Origin: Nostoc sp. RI_552
GTDB taxonomy: Bacteria; Cyanobacteriota; Cyanobacteriia; Cyanobacteriales; Nostocaceae
Reading direction: 5' to 3'
Assembly (NCBI GenBank): GCA_016124525.1
Contig: WGNO01000031.1
Location: 30,623-94,622, forward strand
Length of the DNA: 64,000 bases
Shown here: in pieces, positions 30,039 through 39,178 of the stretch
How the letters are laid out: each line of letters opens with the position of its first letter
How positions within the stretch are numbered: position 1 is the first letter of the stretch
The notes under the pieces: generated by a model
What the model was told of the DNA's origin: nothing
The model's database searches: none
What the model saw: only the letters and a program-made list of their open reading frames with translations
Position numbers and translations under genes: made by a program

Positions 30039-30377
30039 AATAGCTTGGGGATATGGTGCAAGTGGCCAAGTTAACTATAAATTTAACTTTTAAGTAATTT
30101 TAAGCTGAAAACCTAGTAGAATTTTCATGAAATACAAAAATTCACCGCCAAAACTTGTTTTGAAGGAAGATGGAAGAGTTGAAAGCAAGTCATAGAGGGG
30201 TTTTGTAAATTCTGATGAAAAGATTTAGGGCAAATGGGGGGCTTGCCACTGCAATCATTAATTACCAAAAGCGAATTACAATCTTCATGATCGATTCCTG
30301 TGGCTAGGGATTAATCAACAACGCGATCGCCGTGCGGAATTATACGGAACTGCGATCGCTTCTCTGTTCAAGATTGA
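30039..30377. other. Intergenic region with two HIP1 sites
   Basis: 339 bases without a gene. Two GCGATCGC palindromes stand 26 bases apart (centred near 30325 and 30353), flanked by GTGCGGAATTATACGGAAC, which is itself weakly symmetric. This is common HIP1 sequence for the lineage; no function inferred. Confidence 0.4.
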
Positions 30378-30638
30378 TTATTGTTCTTTGCCATTGGTTT
30401 GTCGTGGCGATTTACTGAACAGAAACCACCATAGCTCTAGTGTAATTAACCCTAGACCGCCAATAGTCACACCAAGTTTCAATGCTAAAGGTTGCTCAAT
30501 GGGTTGAAATTGCGTAACTTCCAGGGATGAAGAAGTTGGCACTGCTGGTGGTGTAGTTCCCACAGACAGGCCTAAAGCAGTAAGGCTAGCCAAAAGTATA
30601 TTTTTGCTCAACATTCGCTCAATGCTTGTACAGTTCAA
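30378..30638 (-). CDS. Small two-segment membrane protein coupled to the copper ATPase
   Basis: 86 residues. A hydrophobic N-terminal part ([14 protein letters not shown]), a Pro/Ser/Thr-rich middle and a C-terminal membrane helix ([20 protein letters not shown]). Its ATG at 30638 overlaps the stop of the copper ATPase (30635-30637) as ATGA, so its translation is coupled; an internal start at MLSKN is also possible. It has no Cys, His or Met cluster, so direct copper binding is not suggested. Role in the copper operon unknown. Confidence 0.55.
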   Translation of the reverse strand: MNCTSIERMLSKNILLASLTALGLSVGTTPPAVPTSSSLEVTQFQPIEQPLALKLGVTIGGLGLITLELWWFLFSKSPRQTNGKEQ

Positions 30639-32917
30639 AAGGTGATTTTTGGTTTAAATTTACGCAATCTTAGAGCATTTGTGACCACAGACACCGAAGA
30701 TAAAGCCATTGCAGCACCGGCGAGAATAGGATTGAGGAACCAACCTAAAAAAGGGAAAAGAATTCCCGCAGCTACAGGAATACCGATGACATTGTAAATG
30801 AAAGCAAAGAAAAGATTTTGGCGAATATTGCGAATAGTAGCCCGGCTGAGTTGAATTGCTGTCACAATTCCTTGCAAGTCCCCAGAAATCAGAGTAATAT
30901 CACTAGCGGCTATGGCCACATCTGTTCCTGTGCCAATGGCAATTCCCACGTTTGCTTGTGCTAGTGCAGGTGCATCGTTAATGCCATCACCTACCATAGC
31001 GACAATTTTGGATTGGGGATGGGACACTTTTGTGGTCTCTGCTTGCAAAGATTGAATCATAGCTGCTTTTTGGTGTGGGCGCACTTCGGCAAAAATTCGC
31101 TGGATGCCAACTTCTTGAGCGATGGCTTCTGCGGTTTGGCGATTATCTCCAGTGAGCATTACTACCTCTAAACCTAACTTTTGTAGTGCTTTTACCGCTG
31201 CTGCTGAGGAAGGTTTCAAGGCATCGGCAATACCCATTATTCCTTGTATATTGCTATCTACAGCGATTAAAATTACAGTTTTACCCGCGTCTTCCCAAGC
31301 TTGTTTATATTCCTGGAGGGTGTCAGTATTAACTTTTAGTTCTGACATCCAACGTTGTGTACCAATTTGTACTAAGCGGCCTGAAACTACAGCTTGAACA
31401 CCACTACCTGGCACAGCTGCAAAGTTATCGGTGTGAGTTAAACTCACTGCCTGGGACTGGGTATATTTTACCACTGCCTCAGCTAAGGGATGCTCAGAAT
31501 TCCGTTCTACAGAACCAACCAACTGTAAAAGCTTGAGTTCATTTTCATGGGCTGTACCGTTAACAGAGACAAAATCTGTAACTGTGGGATTTCCTTGAGT
31601 TAAAGTGCCGGTTTTATCGAGAACAATGGTTTGGATTTTGTGTGCTAATTCTAAGCTTTGGGCATCCTTAATTAATATGCCATTTTCCGCACCTTTGCCA
31701 GTACCGACTATAATTGAAGTGGGAGTGGCTAAACCCAAGGCACAGGGACAGGCAATAATTAGTACACCTACTGTTGTCATGATTGCCAAGGTCAAGTTAC
31801 CTATGAAGTTAAACCAAATAACAAAAGTGGCGATGGCGATGGCAATGACAACAGGTACAAACCATTCTGTAACTTGGTCTGCTAATCTTTGAATTGGTGC
31901 TTTAGAACCCTGTGCTTGCTGCACGAGTTTGACGATTTGGGACAAAAATGTATCTTTTCCCACTCGTGTGGCCCGAAACTGAAAACTACCGGTTTTGTTG
32001 AGCGTTGCCCCAATGACTTCATGCCCTGGTTGCTTCTGCACTGGTAAACTTTCACCAGTCACCATTGCCTCATCTACTGTAGAACTACCTGAAATCACTT
32101 CCCCATCTACAGGAATCTTTTCTCCAGGACGCACTAAAATCACATCATTGATTCTGACTTGAGTGATGGGAATATCCATTTCCATGCCATCGCGAATGAC
32201 TCTGGCATTTTTGGGTTGTAGTCCAATGAGTTTATGAATGGCTTCGGAAGTTTTTCCCCTAGCGCGATATTCCAATAATCGGCCCAACAAAATTAAAGCA
32301 ATCACAATCACAGAAACTTCATAATACACATAAGGCATCAAGCCCTGAGCAATGAAAAATCCAGGGAAGAGAGTAACAAACACAGAATATAAAAATGCCG
32401 CACTAGTACCCACCGCCATCAGAGTATCCATGGTTGCCGTATGGTGTTTTAGGGCTTTCCATCCATTGATGTAAAAAGTCCAACCACACCAGAATTGCAC
32501 TGGTGTAGTTAACAGTAACTGCACCCAAGAGTTATGGAGAAATGCTGGAATAAAGGGTAGGTGTAGCCCGGTCATCATGGGTATGGATCCGACAAACATA
32601 ATGATGCTGATTACACCAGCTACTATCACCTTGCGGGTAATTTGCCTTTCTTGTGCTAATTTACTTGCTGTCTCAAGCTCATCTTCCAGGGAAAGAATAT
32701 CTTCTTGAAGTAAGTAAGAGGAGTATCCCGCAGCGGCAATAGCGGCTTGAATGGTCTTTAGGTCAGTGCTTTTTTGGTCATAATTGATGGTGACCTCCTC
32801 AACACCAAAGTTAACGTTGCAGTCAATCACCCCTGGAACTAAGCGAATTGCTTGGTGGATATTGTTCGCACAGGAGGCGCAACTCATGCCTCGGAGTTTG
32901 AGTCTGAGAGTATCCAT
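30635..32917 (-). CDS. Copper-transporting P1B-type ATPase (PacS/CtaA-like)
   Basis: 760 residues. N-terminal heavy-metal domain with the CxxC site (Cys13, Cys16 in GMSCASC), eight membrane helices with the CPC ion motif at 390-392, TGES at 287-290, the phosphorylated Asp in DKTGT (434-438), the HP motif in SEHPLAEA and [13 protein letters not shown] with the MxCxxC domain marks Cu(I) transport. The NVNFGVE stretch recalls PacS, the thylakoid importer, but CtaA cannot be excluded. It lies 76 bases after atx1 and should receive copper from that chaperone. Confidence 0.93.
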   Translation of the reverse strand: MDTLRLKLRGMSCASCANNIHQAIRLVPGVIDCNVNFGVEEVTINYDQKSTDLKTIQAAIAAAGYSSYLLQEDILSLEDELETASKLAQERQITRKVIVAGVISIIMFVGSIPMMTGLHLPFIPAFLHNSWVQLLLTTPVQFWCGWTFYINGWKALKHHTATMDTLMAVGTSAAFLYSVFVTLFPGFFIAQGLMPYVYYEVSVIVIALILLGRLLEYRARGKTSEAIHKLIGLQPKNARVIRDGMEMDIPITQVRINDVILVRPGEKIPVDGEVISGSSTVDEAMVTGESLPVQKQPGHEVIGATLNKTGSFQFRATRVGKDTFLSQIVKLVQQAQGSKAPIQRLADQVTEWFVPVVIAIAIATFVIWFNFIGNLTLAIMTTVGVLIIACPCALGLATPTSIIVGTGKGAENGILIKDAQSLELAHKIQTIVLDKTGTLTQGNPTVTDFVSVNGTAHENELKLLQLVGSVERNSEHPLAEAVVKYTQSQAVSLTHTDNFAAVPGSGVQAVVSGRLVQIGTQRWMSELKVNTDTLQEYKQAWEDAGKTVILIAVDSNIQGIMGIADALKPSSAAAVKALQKLGLEVVMLTGDNRQTAEAIAQEVGIQRIFAEVRPHQKAAMIQSLQAETTKVSHPQSKIVAMVGDGINDAPALAQANVGIAIGTGTDVAIAASDITLISGDLQGIVTAIQLSRATIRNIRQNLFFAFIYNVIGIPVAAGILFPFLGWFLNPILAGAAMALSSVSVVTNALRLRKFKPKITF

Positions 32918-32993
32918 GCTAAGTAAACCATTTTTACTTATGTAGAGTTATCCAGCAGAATTTGCATCTCAAGGATGCAACTTGATGTCAGGT

Positions 32994-33188
32994 TTAAGCA
33001 ACTGGATAGCCAGCAGCAGCTAAAGCATCCTTAATTGCTGTTTCTGAGGCTTGAGTTTCTACGCTCACAAATTTGGTTTGTGGATCAGCCTGAACAATGG
33101 CATTGGCATCAACTGTTTTAACGGCATTGGTAATATTGTTTGCACAAGCAGAACAGGCCATATTGGGAACTGTGAGTTGAAGTGTCAT
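32994..33188 (-). CDS. atx1: Copper metallochaperone Atx1
   Basis: 64 residues from ATG 33188: MTLQLTVPNMACSACANNI, with the Cys12-x2-Cys15 copper site. Length and sequence are those of cyanobacterial Atx1, which hands Cu(I) from CtaA to PacS and so supplies plastocyanin and the terminal oxidase. The frame open to 33227 adds 13 non-homologous residues. First gene of the copper operon with the ATPase and the coupled small membrane protein. Confidence 0.93.
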   Translation of the reverse strand: MTLQLTVPNMACSACANNITNAVKTVDANAIVQADPQTKFVSVETQASETAIKDALAAAGYPVA

Positions 33189-33868
33189 AGATTTTACGGT
33201 ATGAAATAAAAGAACGATAAAGACCAAGCTTATATCTGCTAACTTGCAGCCTACAAAGCTGACTAAGCCATCTGAAATTTTTGTGGTGAATCCTCATTTT
33301 CATGGCTGTAGTGAGTCCTTTCTACCATAGTCAGCTATTAAGTTGGGCTTTTATTGGCTTCTGGTAGAAATTTACATTATATTTATCGTAAAGTTTCTAG
33401 TTCACTAGAGAGTCTATCAGAATTTACCAAAAATTTAGGACGGCTTTTATTCAATTTTCTGATTCACGGAGCTTCGCTAACAAGTTGGGAAATCTGCCTA
33501 ACTCATTGGCTTTTCTGTGCCTGTGTGGTTCGTGGTGTTATGCTATCAAATAGTTTAGTTGTATGTAAAAATTTTATATGTCCAATTTAAGTATAAACTT
33601 AAGTAACATATTTTACAGGAATAAGAAGTTGTTTTTAAAATTAACAACCATATATTTTCCGGCAGGGTATGTTCTTAATTTTATGGTGTTATTAAATTGG
33701 TTTTTTCTTGATTAATAGTTAGAACAGTGTTGAGAAAGAAAAGCAAGTTTTTGCCAAAAAATATCCAATTTATTCTGGAATATGCTATGGCAATATATAG
33801 TGTTTGCTGTGGCTTAAATTATATATGTGTATTCTAAAAATGATATAAATTCATCCATCCTTATAAAG
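33189..33868. other. Upstream region of the copper operon, no gene seen
   Basis: 680 bases. It must hold the atx1 promoter near its left end. TTCTACCA (33320-33327) and TGGTAGAA (33362-33369) are an inverted repeat of unknown use. A phrase like TTTCTGTGCCTGTGTGGTT at about 33511 is a degenerate copy of the dispersed repeat at 38182-38202. A 78-codon plus frame at 33354 has no homology and I reject it. Confidence 0.4.
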
Positions 33869-33974
33869 GAAAAAGGCTTGGCCAAGCCAAGCCTTTATGT
33901 ATACCAAGCATTTACTACACCAATATTAATTTAATATTTCTACCTCTTTAGTTCATCCTCCTAAAGGATGTGTG
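33869..33974 (-). ncRNA. Candidate small RNA, array unit 1
   Basis: About 106 nt on the minus strand. Box ACACATCCTTTAGGAGGATG at the 5' side (33954-33974) can itself fold as CATCC/GGATG. The 3' side has GCTTGGTATA and terminator stem AAAGGCTTGG/CCAAGCCTTT (33872-33896) followed by TTTTT. Ends and expression are inferred. Confidence 0.55.
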
Positions 33975-34020
33975 CAAATAAAATGAAAACTGATAAACAA
34001 TAATTTTTTAATCACAAAAA

Positions 34021-34045
34021 GAGGTTTGGTTGATAACCAAACCTC
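34021..34045 (-). terminator. Array unit 2, hairpin only
   Basis: An 11-base perfect stem, GAGGTTTGGTT with AACCAAACCTC, then TTTTTG on the minus strand. The upstream box of the other units cannot be recognised here, so the unit may be decayed. Confidence 0.55.
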
Positions 34046-34162
34046 GATTATTGCTGTGCTTAACAATATAGTAAGTCATTGTTTTAAATTAATATTTTGA
34101 AAGTTCATTTTCTTGAGATATAATTTTATATTACTTAATTTTTATTGATGCATCAAAAGTAT

Positions 34163-34267
34163 GAAAAAGGCTTGAACAACAGTCAAGCCTTTATATACCA
34201 GGTGTTTACCATATCTAGATAATTTATATATTAATGTATATTAATTCATCTGTCTTAAAGATGTGTA
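34163..34267 (-). ncRNA. Candidate small RNA, array unit 3
   Basis: About 105 nt, minus strand. Box at 34247-34267 reads ACACATCTTTAAGACAGATG, where CATCT/AGATG covaries with CATCC/GGATG of unit 1. ATGGTAAAC and CTGGTATA precede terminator stem AAAGGCTTGA/TCAAGCCTTT (34166-34192) and TTTTT. Confidence 0.55.
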
Positions 34268-34376
34268 CAAATTTTCTCCAATGTGGTAAGCATTGTTATA
34301 TTTATAACAAATTATAATCATTTTGTAGTGCAAATTCATGCCATTGAAATATATGTTTCTTCACGCTTATAAAAAA

Positions 34377-34398
34377 ACCCTGGCTGTTATTCCAGGGT
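34377..34398 (-). terminator. Array unit 4, hairpin only
   Basis: Stem ACCCTGG/CCAGGGT followed by seven T on the minus strand, the most different stem of the array. The upstream box is not recognisable. Confidence 0.55.
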
Positions 34399-34563
34399 GT
34401 TAACATATTTTTCAGGCATTAATACGTTGAATGATAACACTAGAAACAAATTATTTTCTTTACCTATTGAAAGATATTAAATTAATCTTATGTATGCTAG
34501 GATGGCAAAACGTTTTTTTAGATTCACTAAAAAATTGAGTATTAAGTTGAGTTAAATAATAAC

Positions 34564-34669
34564 AAAAGAGGCTTGACTATTAGCCAAGCCTATTATATAC
34601 CAAGAGTTTACCATATCTTGTAAGTCTAAATATATTTATAGTCAATTTCATCTATCTATAGGTTATGTC
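34564..34669 (-). ncRNA. Candidate small RNA, array unit 5
   Basis: About 106 nt, minus strand. A degenerate box at 34649-34669 (GACATAACCTATAGATAGAT), then ATGGTAAACTCTTGGTATA and the stem AGGCTTG/CAAGCCT (34569-34591) with CTTTTG after it. ATTATCACATTT lies about 17 bases before the box. Confidence 0.5.
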
Positions 34670-34822
34670 TAAATTTGCTTAAATGTGATAATAACTGGAC
34701 TAGATTAATATATTTGCTAATAATAAATTATTTAGTTCAATCCTTGAGAATTTCAAGTTTCTAATATTACTTAAAACTGAGATAAACACTATATAATTTG
34801 ACCAATAAAGTTGCTGCGCTAT

Positions 34823-34922
34823 AAAAAAGGCTTGGCAATAAACCAAGCCTTAGTAGAAGTAGAATCTATCAAATTAACTTAACTCTTGCAATTACACTAT
34901 TCATCTTCCAATAGGAAGTGTC
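34823..34922 (-). ncRNA. Candidate small RNA, array unit 6
   Basis: About 100 nt, minus strand. Box at 34902-34922 (ACACTTCCTATTGGAAGATG) in which CTTCC pairs with GGAAG. Stem AAGGCTTGG/CCAAGCCTT (34827-34851) is followed by six T. ATATCACATTG lies upstream of the box. Confidence 0.55.
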
Positions 34923-34963
34923 CAGATATTTTACAATGTGATATGACTTGACATTGCGAACAT

Positions 34964-35071
34964 AAAAAAGGTTTAGCATTTGGCTAAACCTCCATAGAAA
35001 GCAGTTATTCGACACACCAAAATTAATTTAAACGTACTATTTATTAAGGTCATCTTCCTAAAGGATGTGTC
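34964..35071 (-). ncRNA. Candidate small RNA, array unit 7
   Basis: About 108 nt, minus strand, first unit in the direction of transcription. Box at 35051-35071 is the consensus ACACATCCTTTAGGAAGATG; CATACT just upstream could be a -10 element and CATATCACATGG lies farther up. Stem AGGTTTAGC/GCTAAACCT (34969-34991) is followed by six T. Confidence 0.55.
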
Positions 35072-35282
35072 TAAGTATGTTGCCATGTGATATGGGATGA
35101 TTGTTTAATGATGTAGTTCTGATTTGAGTTTTAAGATCACCCATAACCAATGTTGGTTGAAAGTTTTGGGACTCAATCCTATGAGGTTGGGTTCTGGGAC
35201 TGTGGAACTGGGAAAAGTGCATAAAAATTAATATTTGCTTTTTTTGTGAGATGTATGTTATGTTAGGTTATGATTTGTTTAG

Positions 35283-35356
35283 GGACGTATAGCTCAGTTG
35301 GTTAGAGCGCTACGTTGACATCGTAGAGGTCCCCCGTTCGAGTCGGGGTACGTCCA
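35283..35356 (+). tRNA. trnV: tRNA-Val (anticodon GAC)
   Basis: Complete cloverleaf. Acceptor stem GGACGTA pairs with TACGTCC, D-arm GCTC/GAGC, anticodon stem CTACG/CGTAG enclosing TTGACAT with anticodon GAC, T-arm CCCCG-TTCGAGT-CGGGG, discriminator A at 35356. The CCA end is not encoded. Decodes GUC and GUU valine codons. Confidence 0.96.
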
Positions 35357-35380
35357 CTTATATGGGAAAACTTCTTATTG

Positions 35381-35494
35381 GTGAGTGAAGGGACAGATAG
35401 TTTGTCACTGATCCAGGATGTGGCACTTGATTTATTATTAGAGGATATGAAAGTATTATATCCTCAAGTAGCTAAAATTCTTGTACAGCAATGA
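35381..35494 (+). CDS. Possible 37-codon small gene or gene remnant
   Basis: From GTG 35381 the frame reads VSEGTDSLSLIQDVALDLLL and ends LYPQVAKILVQQ before TGA at 35492. It has protein-like amphipathic composition but no ribosome binding site, and may be the tail of a decayed gene next to the tRNA, a usual integration site. I do not recognise the family. Confidence 0.25.
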   Translation: MSEGTDSLSLIQDVALDLLLEDMKVLYPQVAKILVQQ

Positions 35495-35558
35495 TTCATA
35501 AAATGACATTAATTTGTCACTGTAAAACTTGGATTATTGCAACATGGGAGGTACTTCT

Positions 35559-35765
35559 CTAATTTCTATGTAAAAATATCTCACTGCTGACCATAACAAA
35601 AATTAATAGCATGAGTTGAAACTGCCAAGGTGCTAATACTAAACTTAAGATTAAACTGATCACTGTAAATAAACTGATGAGATAGGCTATTTCACCGTGA
35701 CACTTTTTAGATACATAACCAATGGCTAAACCAGTACAGAGGGGAATTAAAAAAGACAAGTGCAT
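35559..35765 (-). CDS. Small two-helix membrane protein
   Basis: 68 residues from ATG 35765 (MHLSFLIPLCTGLAIGYVSKKCHGE). GAGGA stands eight bases before this ATG and decides the start over the frame open to 35873. Two hydrophobic segments (2-19 and 27-62) with a short KKCHGE loop. Not recognised; similar tiny membrane proteins are frequent in cyanobacteria. Confidence 0.55.
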   Translation of the reverse strand: MHLSFLIPLCTGLAIGYVSKKCHGEIAYLISLFTVISLILSLVLAPWQFQLMLLIFVMVSSEIFLHRN

Positions 35766-36011
35766 TTTGACTATCCTCGTAAATAAAATACAAGAGTATA
35801 TCAAAGCAAACGAAAACTTTTTGATAATGGTTGTTAATTTTGTAACTAAGTAAAATTTATAAATTTTATACAAAATCCTTGAAATTAATTAACCGTCTAG
35901 TACCTTGAGATTTTGCAAAAATCCAATGAGTAAGTCAACGCTTGCTGCTATTCTTGTATCGAGGATCCAGCATATTACATTTAGGAGTAACTTTTTTAAA
36001 TTAAACACCCA

Positions 36012-38174
36012 ATGTTGAATATTCCTCAACTACTAGCGACTGAATTTAACCTCAAACCGCATCAGGTACAAAACGCGTTAGAACTTTTAGCGGAAGGTGC
36101 GACGGTTCCGTTTATTGCACGTTATCGCAAAGAGCGCACTGGTGAAATGAATGAAGTCCAACTGCGGGATGTTTTTGAGCGATATACTTATTTGACAGAA
36201 TTGGCAGAACGCAAGGCGGTGATTCTCAATGCGATCGCTGAACAAGGCAAACTGTCGAATGAACTCAAAGCCAAAATTTCATCCTGTTTACAAAAAACTG
36301 AACTGGAAGATTTGTATCTTCCCTATCGACCAAAACGACGTACCCGCGCTACCATCGCGAGAGAAAAAGGGCTAGAACCTTTGGCAGAGTTTATCAAGTC
36401 CCTAAATATCAAAAATGCTGCAACGGCATCACTAGAAGGAGCAGCAGCAAACTATGTTGCTGAGAGCCAGGGAATAAAAACACCACAAGAAGCACTAAAG
36501 GGTGCTGCTGATATTTTAGCGGAAGAGGTGGCAGAAAAAGCGGAATTACGGGCTTATTTGCGTGATTACTTTTTAGCAGAGGGGATATTTGTTTCTCAGA
36601 TTAAAAAGGATTATCCTGAGGGTACAACCAAGTTTGAAATGTACCGCAACTATCAAATGCGGGTAAGGAATATTGCACCCCATAATATGCTGGCTTTGTG
36701 TCGCGGTGAAGCGGAGAAGGTCTTGAATTATGAAATTGCTTTTGATGAAGATTTGGTACTTAAATATTTGGAATCAAAAGAGATTAAGAATAAAAATCCT
36801 ATAATTCGAGACTTTTATCAAGCAATACTCAAAGACGCATTTAATCGGCTGATGAAAACTTCCATTATGAGTGAGGTGATTTCTGAAAAAACAACTTATG
36901 CTGATATGGAATCGATTAAAACTTTTGAAGCAAATCTGCGAGAATTATTATTGTCTGCACCAGCCGGGATGAAGCCAACACTAGCTATAGACCCAGGGTT
37001 TAGAACTGGGTGTAAGGTTGTGGTACTGGACCAAACTGGACAATTTTTAGAATATCAGGGGGTGTTTCCTCACCAAGGAGCGGAACAACGGGCCAAAGCC
37101 GCACAAACCATTAAAAATTTAATTGCAAAGTATCACATTGAGTTAGTTGCAATTGGTAACGGTACAGCTTCCCGTGAGACAGATGAGTTTGTCGGCGAGG
37201 TATTACAAAATATGGACTGCAAACCGATTAAAGTCATTGTCAATGAATCGGGTGCATCAATATATTCTGCCAGTAAGGTGGCAATAGAAGAATTTCCTGA
37301 CTTGGATATTACCGTGCGTGGAGCCATTAGTATCGGTCGACGGTTACAAGACCCTCTGGCGGAATTGGTTAAAATTGATCCTAAATCTATTGGTGTGGGA
37401 CAATATCAGCATGATGTAGATCAAAAGTTGCTGAAAAAGAAATTAGATGAAACTGTAGAAAGTTGCGTCAATTACGTGGGTGTGGACTTAAACACGGCTT
37501 CTAAAGAACTTTTGACTTTTGTTTCTGGAATCACACCCACAGTTGCTAATAACATTGTTGCTCATCGCAACGAGCATGGAGTGTTTAAGAACCGCCGACA
37601 ACTGTTAAGAGTTGCTAAGTTGGGGCCAAAGGCTTTTGAACAAGCTGCGGGTTTTCTGAGAATTCGTGGTGGTGATAATATTTTGGATAATACAGCAGTG
37701 CATCCAGAAAGTTACCCTGTGGTGGAAGCGATGGCAGCTGATTTAAATGTACCGTTAAATCAGGTGACACAAGTTGCCGCAAAACTCAAAAACATAAACT
37801 TGAAAAAATACGTCACTGACGGTGTTGGTGAACCTACACTGCGGGATATTGTGAGGGAATTAGAGAAACCGGGTAGAGACCCCCGTGCAGAGTTTAAGTA
37901 TGCCACCTTTAGGGAAGGAATTAAAGAAATTACCGATTTACAGCCGGGAATGGAATTAGAGGGAATTATTACCAATGTTGCTAACTTTGGTGCTTTTGTG
38001 GATATTGGTATACATCAAGATGGCTTAGTACATATTTCCCAACTAGCTGATAGATTCGTGGATAATCCTCAAAAAATTGTCAAAGTAGGGCAACTTGTTA
38101 AGGTGCAGGTGTTGGAAGTTAACGAAAAATTAAAGCGTATTAGTTTGTCCATGAAAGCTGTTAAACAATCATAG
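36012..38174 (+). CDS. tex: Tex, RNA-binding transcription accessory protein
   Basis: 720 residues. Order: N-terminal helical Tex domain (IPQLLATEFNLKPHQVQNAL, FIARYRKERTGEMNEVQLRD), YqgF-like nuclease fold (LAIDPGFRTGCKVVVLDQTG), helix-hairpin-helix (LNTASKELLTFVSGITPTVANNIV) and a C-terminal S1 domain (GIITNVANFGAFVDIGIHQDGLVHISQL). Tex is a cytosolic RNA-binding factor linked to transcription and RNA turnover. The nearest AGGAG is about 25 bases upstream, so the start is chosen by family match. Confidence 0.95.
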   Translation: MLNIPQLLATEFNLKPHQVQNALELLAEGATVPFIARYRKERTGEMNEVQLRDVFERYTYLTELAERKAVILNAIAEQGKLSNELKAKISSCLQKTELEDLYLPYRPKRRTRATIAREKGLEPLAEFIKSLNIKNAATASLEGAAANYVAESQGIKTPQEALKGAADILAEEVAEKAELRAYLRDYFLAEGIFVSQIKKDYPEGTTKFEMYRNYQMRVRNIAPHNMLALCRGEAEKVLNYEIAFDEDLVLKYLESKEIKNKNPIIRDFYQAILKDAFNRLMKTSIMSEVISEKTTYADMESIKTFEANLRELLLSAPAGMKPTLAIDPGFRTGCKVVVLDQTGQFLEYQGVFPHQGAEQRAKAAQTIKNLIAKYHIELVAIGNGTASRETDEFVGEVLQNMDCKPIKVIVNESGASIYSASKVAIEEFPDLDITVRGAISIGRRLQDPLAELVKIDPKSIGVGQYQHDVDQKLLKKKLDETVESCVNYVGVDLNTASKELLTFVSGITPTVANNIVAHRNEHGVFKNRRQLLRVAKLGPKAFEQAAGFLRIRGGDNILDNTAVHPESYPVVEAMAADLNVPLNQVTQVAAKLKNINLKKYVTDGVGEPTLRDIVRELEKPGRDPRAEFKYATFREGIKEITDLQPGMELEGIITNVANFGAFVDIGIHQDGLVHISQLADRFVDNPQKIVKVGQLVKVQVLEVNEKLKRISLSMKAVKQS

Positions 38175-38181
38175 GATTTTT

Positions 38182-38238
38182 GTGTCTTTGTGCCTTTGTG
38201 GTTATGAGATAAATTTCACCACCGAGACACCAAGACAC
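38182..38238. repeat. Imperfect inverted dispersed repeat behind tex
   Basis: GTGTCTTTGTGCCTTTGTGG (from 38182) faces ACCACCGAGACACCAAGACA (from 38218), matching at about 17 of 21 positions. Phrases like this are scattered in Nostoc-type genomes; here the fold follows the tex stop by eight bases and may end its transcript. Confidence 0.5.
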
Positions 38239-38351
38239 TGGTCTAAAGGTGGAACCGAAATCTATCTTTCATCAGAGACAAAATTTTAGTAATTATTGAA
38301 TAATAGTATCAAGATTCGTAAAAAGTGTATCAGTAATTTTTAGTAAAAACA

Positions 38352-38750
38352 ATGTGGGGAACATTTTTAACTGCTATAGCCACAGCATTGAGTTTATTAA
38401 TTGTTGATTTAGTTGTCCCAGGTGTAAATATTGCTAATTTTCCGGCTGCGTTAATTGCTGCTTTAGTAATTGGTTTAATTAACGGTTCAGTTAAACCAGT
38501 ACTTTCCACTTTTTCGCTACCACTTAACTTCCTGACGTTAGGAGCATTTTCGCTGATAGTTAACGGTTTTTGTTTTTGGTTAGCCGCAGTGCTGGTTCCT
38601 GGGTTCGCAGTGCGTGGGCTGGTGGCATTTCTTTTAGGACCGGTGATTCTCTCTTTTGCTAGCACCTTTATGAACAAATACTTTGCCGAAAAAAGTCTTG
38701 CTTTATCCAGGGGGGATGTAAATGGCCAAGGGGAATTACCTTCTAGATGA
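38352..38750 (+). CDS. Phage-holin-family (PF04020-like) membrane protein
   Basis: 132 residues, four hydrophobic segments. The pattern ALVIGLINGSVKPVLSTFSLPLNFLTLGAFSLIVNGFCFWL is that of the PF04020 holin-like family, common as chromosomal genes in cyanobacteria without phage. The name comes from structural similarity; a lysis role is not implied. It is followed by a UPF0057 gene in the same direction. Confidence 0.85.
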   Translation: MWGTFLTAIATALSLLIVDLVVPGVNIANFPAALIAALVIGLINGSVKPVLSTFSLPLNFLTLGAFSLIVNGFCFWLAAVLVPGFAVRGLVAFLLGPVILSFASTFMNKYFAEKSLALSRGDVNGQGELPSR

Positions 38751-38817
38751 GTATTAGGATGAAGCGGGATAATTTCAGGATTTTCAGAGAAAACCAATTC
38801 TACAAGATGAAGAAGTC

Positions 38818-39009
38818 ATGAAAATAGTTCGGTTACTCTTAGGTTTATTAGTACCTCCTGTAGGTGTTTTTCTCACAGTGGGTGTGGGCCCAACTTTGTT
38901 AATTAACATTTTACTTACACTTTTAGGTTGGCTTCCTGGTAGCATCCATGCAGTGTGGGTTATTGCTAAACATGAAGAAGAAATGAATAAAGAAAGACGC
39001 ATTTCCTAG
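38818..39009 (+). CDS. UPF0057/Pmp3-family small membrane protein
   Basis: 63 residues, two membrane helices: LLLGLLVPPVGVFLTVGVGP and LLINILLTLLGWLPGSIHAVWVI, exactly the Pmp3/YqaE signature. Related proteins are induced by salt or cold and affect membrane potential in plants and yeast. AAGAAG precedes the ATG. Probably co-transcribed with the holin-like gene. Confidence 0.9.
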   Translation: MKIVRLLLGLLVPPVGVFLTVGVGPTLLINILLTLLGWLPGSIHAVWVIAKHEEEMNKERRIS

Positions 39010-39120
39010 GATTTAATAATTGCAGTTTTCTACTAAAATATGGGGTTAGTTACCACCCTAGTTTTTTTTGGTCAATGTCTAGATTTTCATATGTGATTTG
39101 CTAAGGGCGAAAGGTTGAGA

Positions 39121-39147
39121 TTCCCGACATCTTTAATGAGTCGGGAA
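39121..39147. terminator. Bidirectional terminator hairpin
   Basis: TTCCCGAC pairs with GTCGGGAA around an 11-base loop and is followed by TTTT on the plus strand. It lies between the convergent UPF0057 gene and the coiled-coil gene. Confidence 0.65.
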
Positions 39148-39178
39148 TTTTGGGGAGTTGTGTGTTGCTCGTACTAGC

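Larger units (their letters stand above)
33869..35071 (-). repeat. Tandem array of seven terminator-like RNA units
   Basis: Seven hairpins at 33872, 34021, 34166, 34377, 34569, 34827 and 34969, spaced 142-258 bases. Each is followed, on the minus strand, by a T-run, so they are minus-strand intrinsic terminators. The stems differ (AGGCTTG, GAGGTTTGG, ACCCTGG, AGGTTTAGC) yet every change is compensated on the other arm. Five units also carry a 21-base box (core ACACATCCTTTAGGAAGATG) about 105 bases upstream of the T-run, preceded 17-20 bases earlier by an ATCACATTG-like element. No protein frame crosses the region. This has the look of a tandem family of small RNA genes. Confidence 0.75.

Noticed and set aside
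33354..33590. 78-codon plus-strand frame
   Set aside because: No ribosome binding site, and the sequence contains a dispersed repeat fragment.
33869..35071. CRISPR array
   Set aside because: Repeats are hairpins of differing stems with spacing 142-258 bases and T-runs on one strand; spacers would be far too long and the units carry a second conserved box, unlike any array.
33869..35071. NsiR1 array
   Set aside because: The design is similar, but hetF is not adjacent and I cannot recall the NsiR1 sequence well enough to claim identity; left as an open test.
38330..38797. 155-codon minus-strand frame
   Set aside because: Antisense shadow of the holin-like membrane protein gene, which has clear family features.
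38352..39009. Prophage lysis genes
   Set aside because: The holin-like name is structural; no other phage gene is near and both proteins are common chromosomal families in cyanobacteria.
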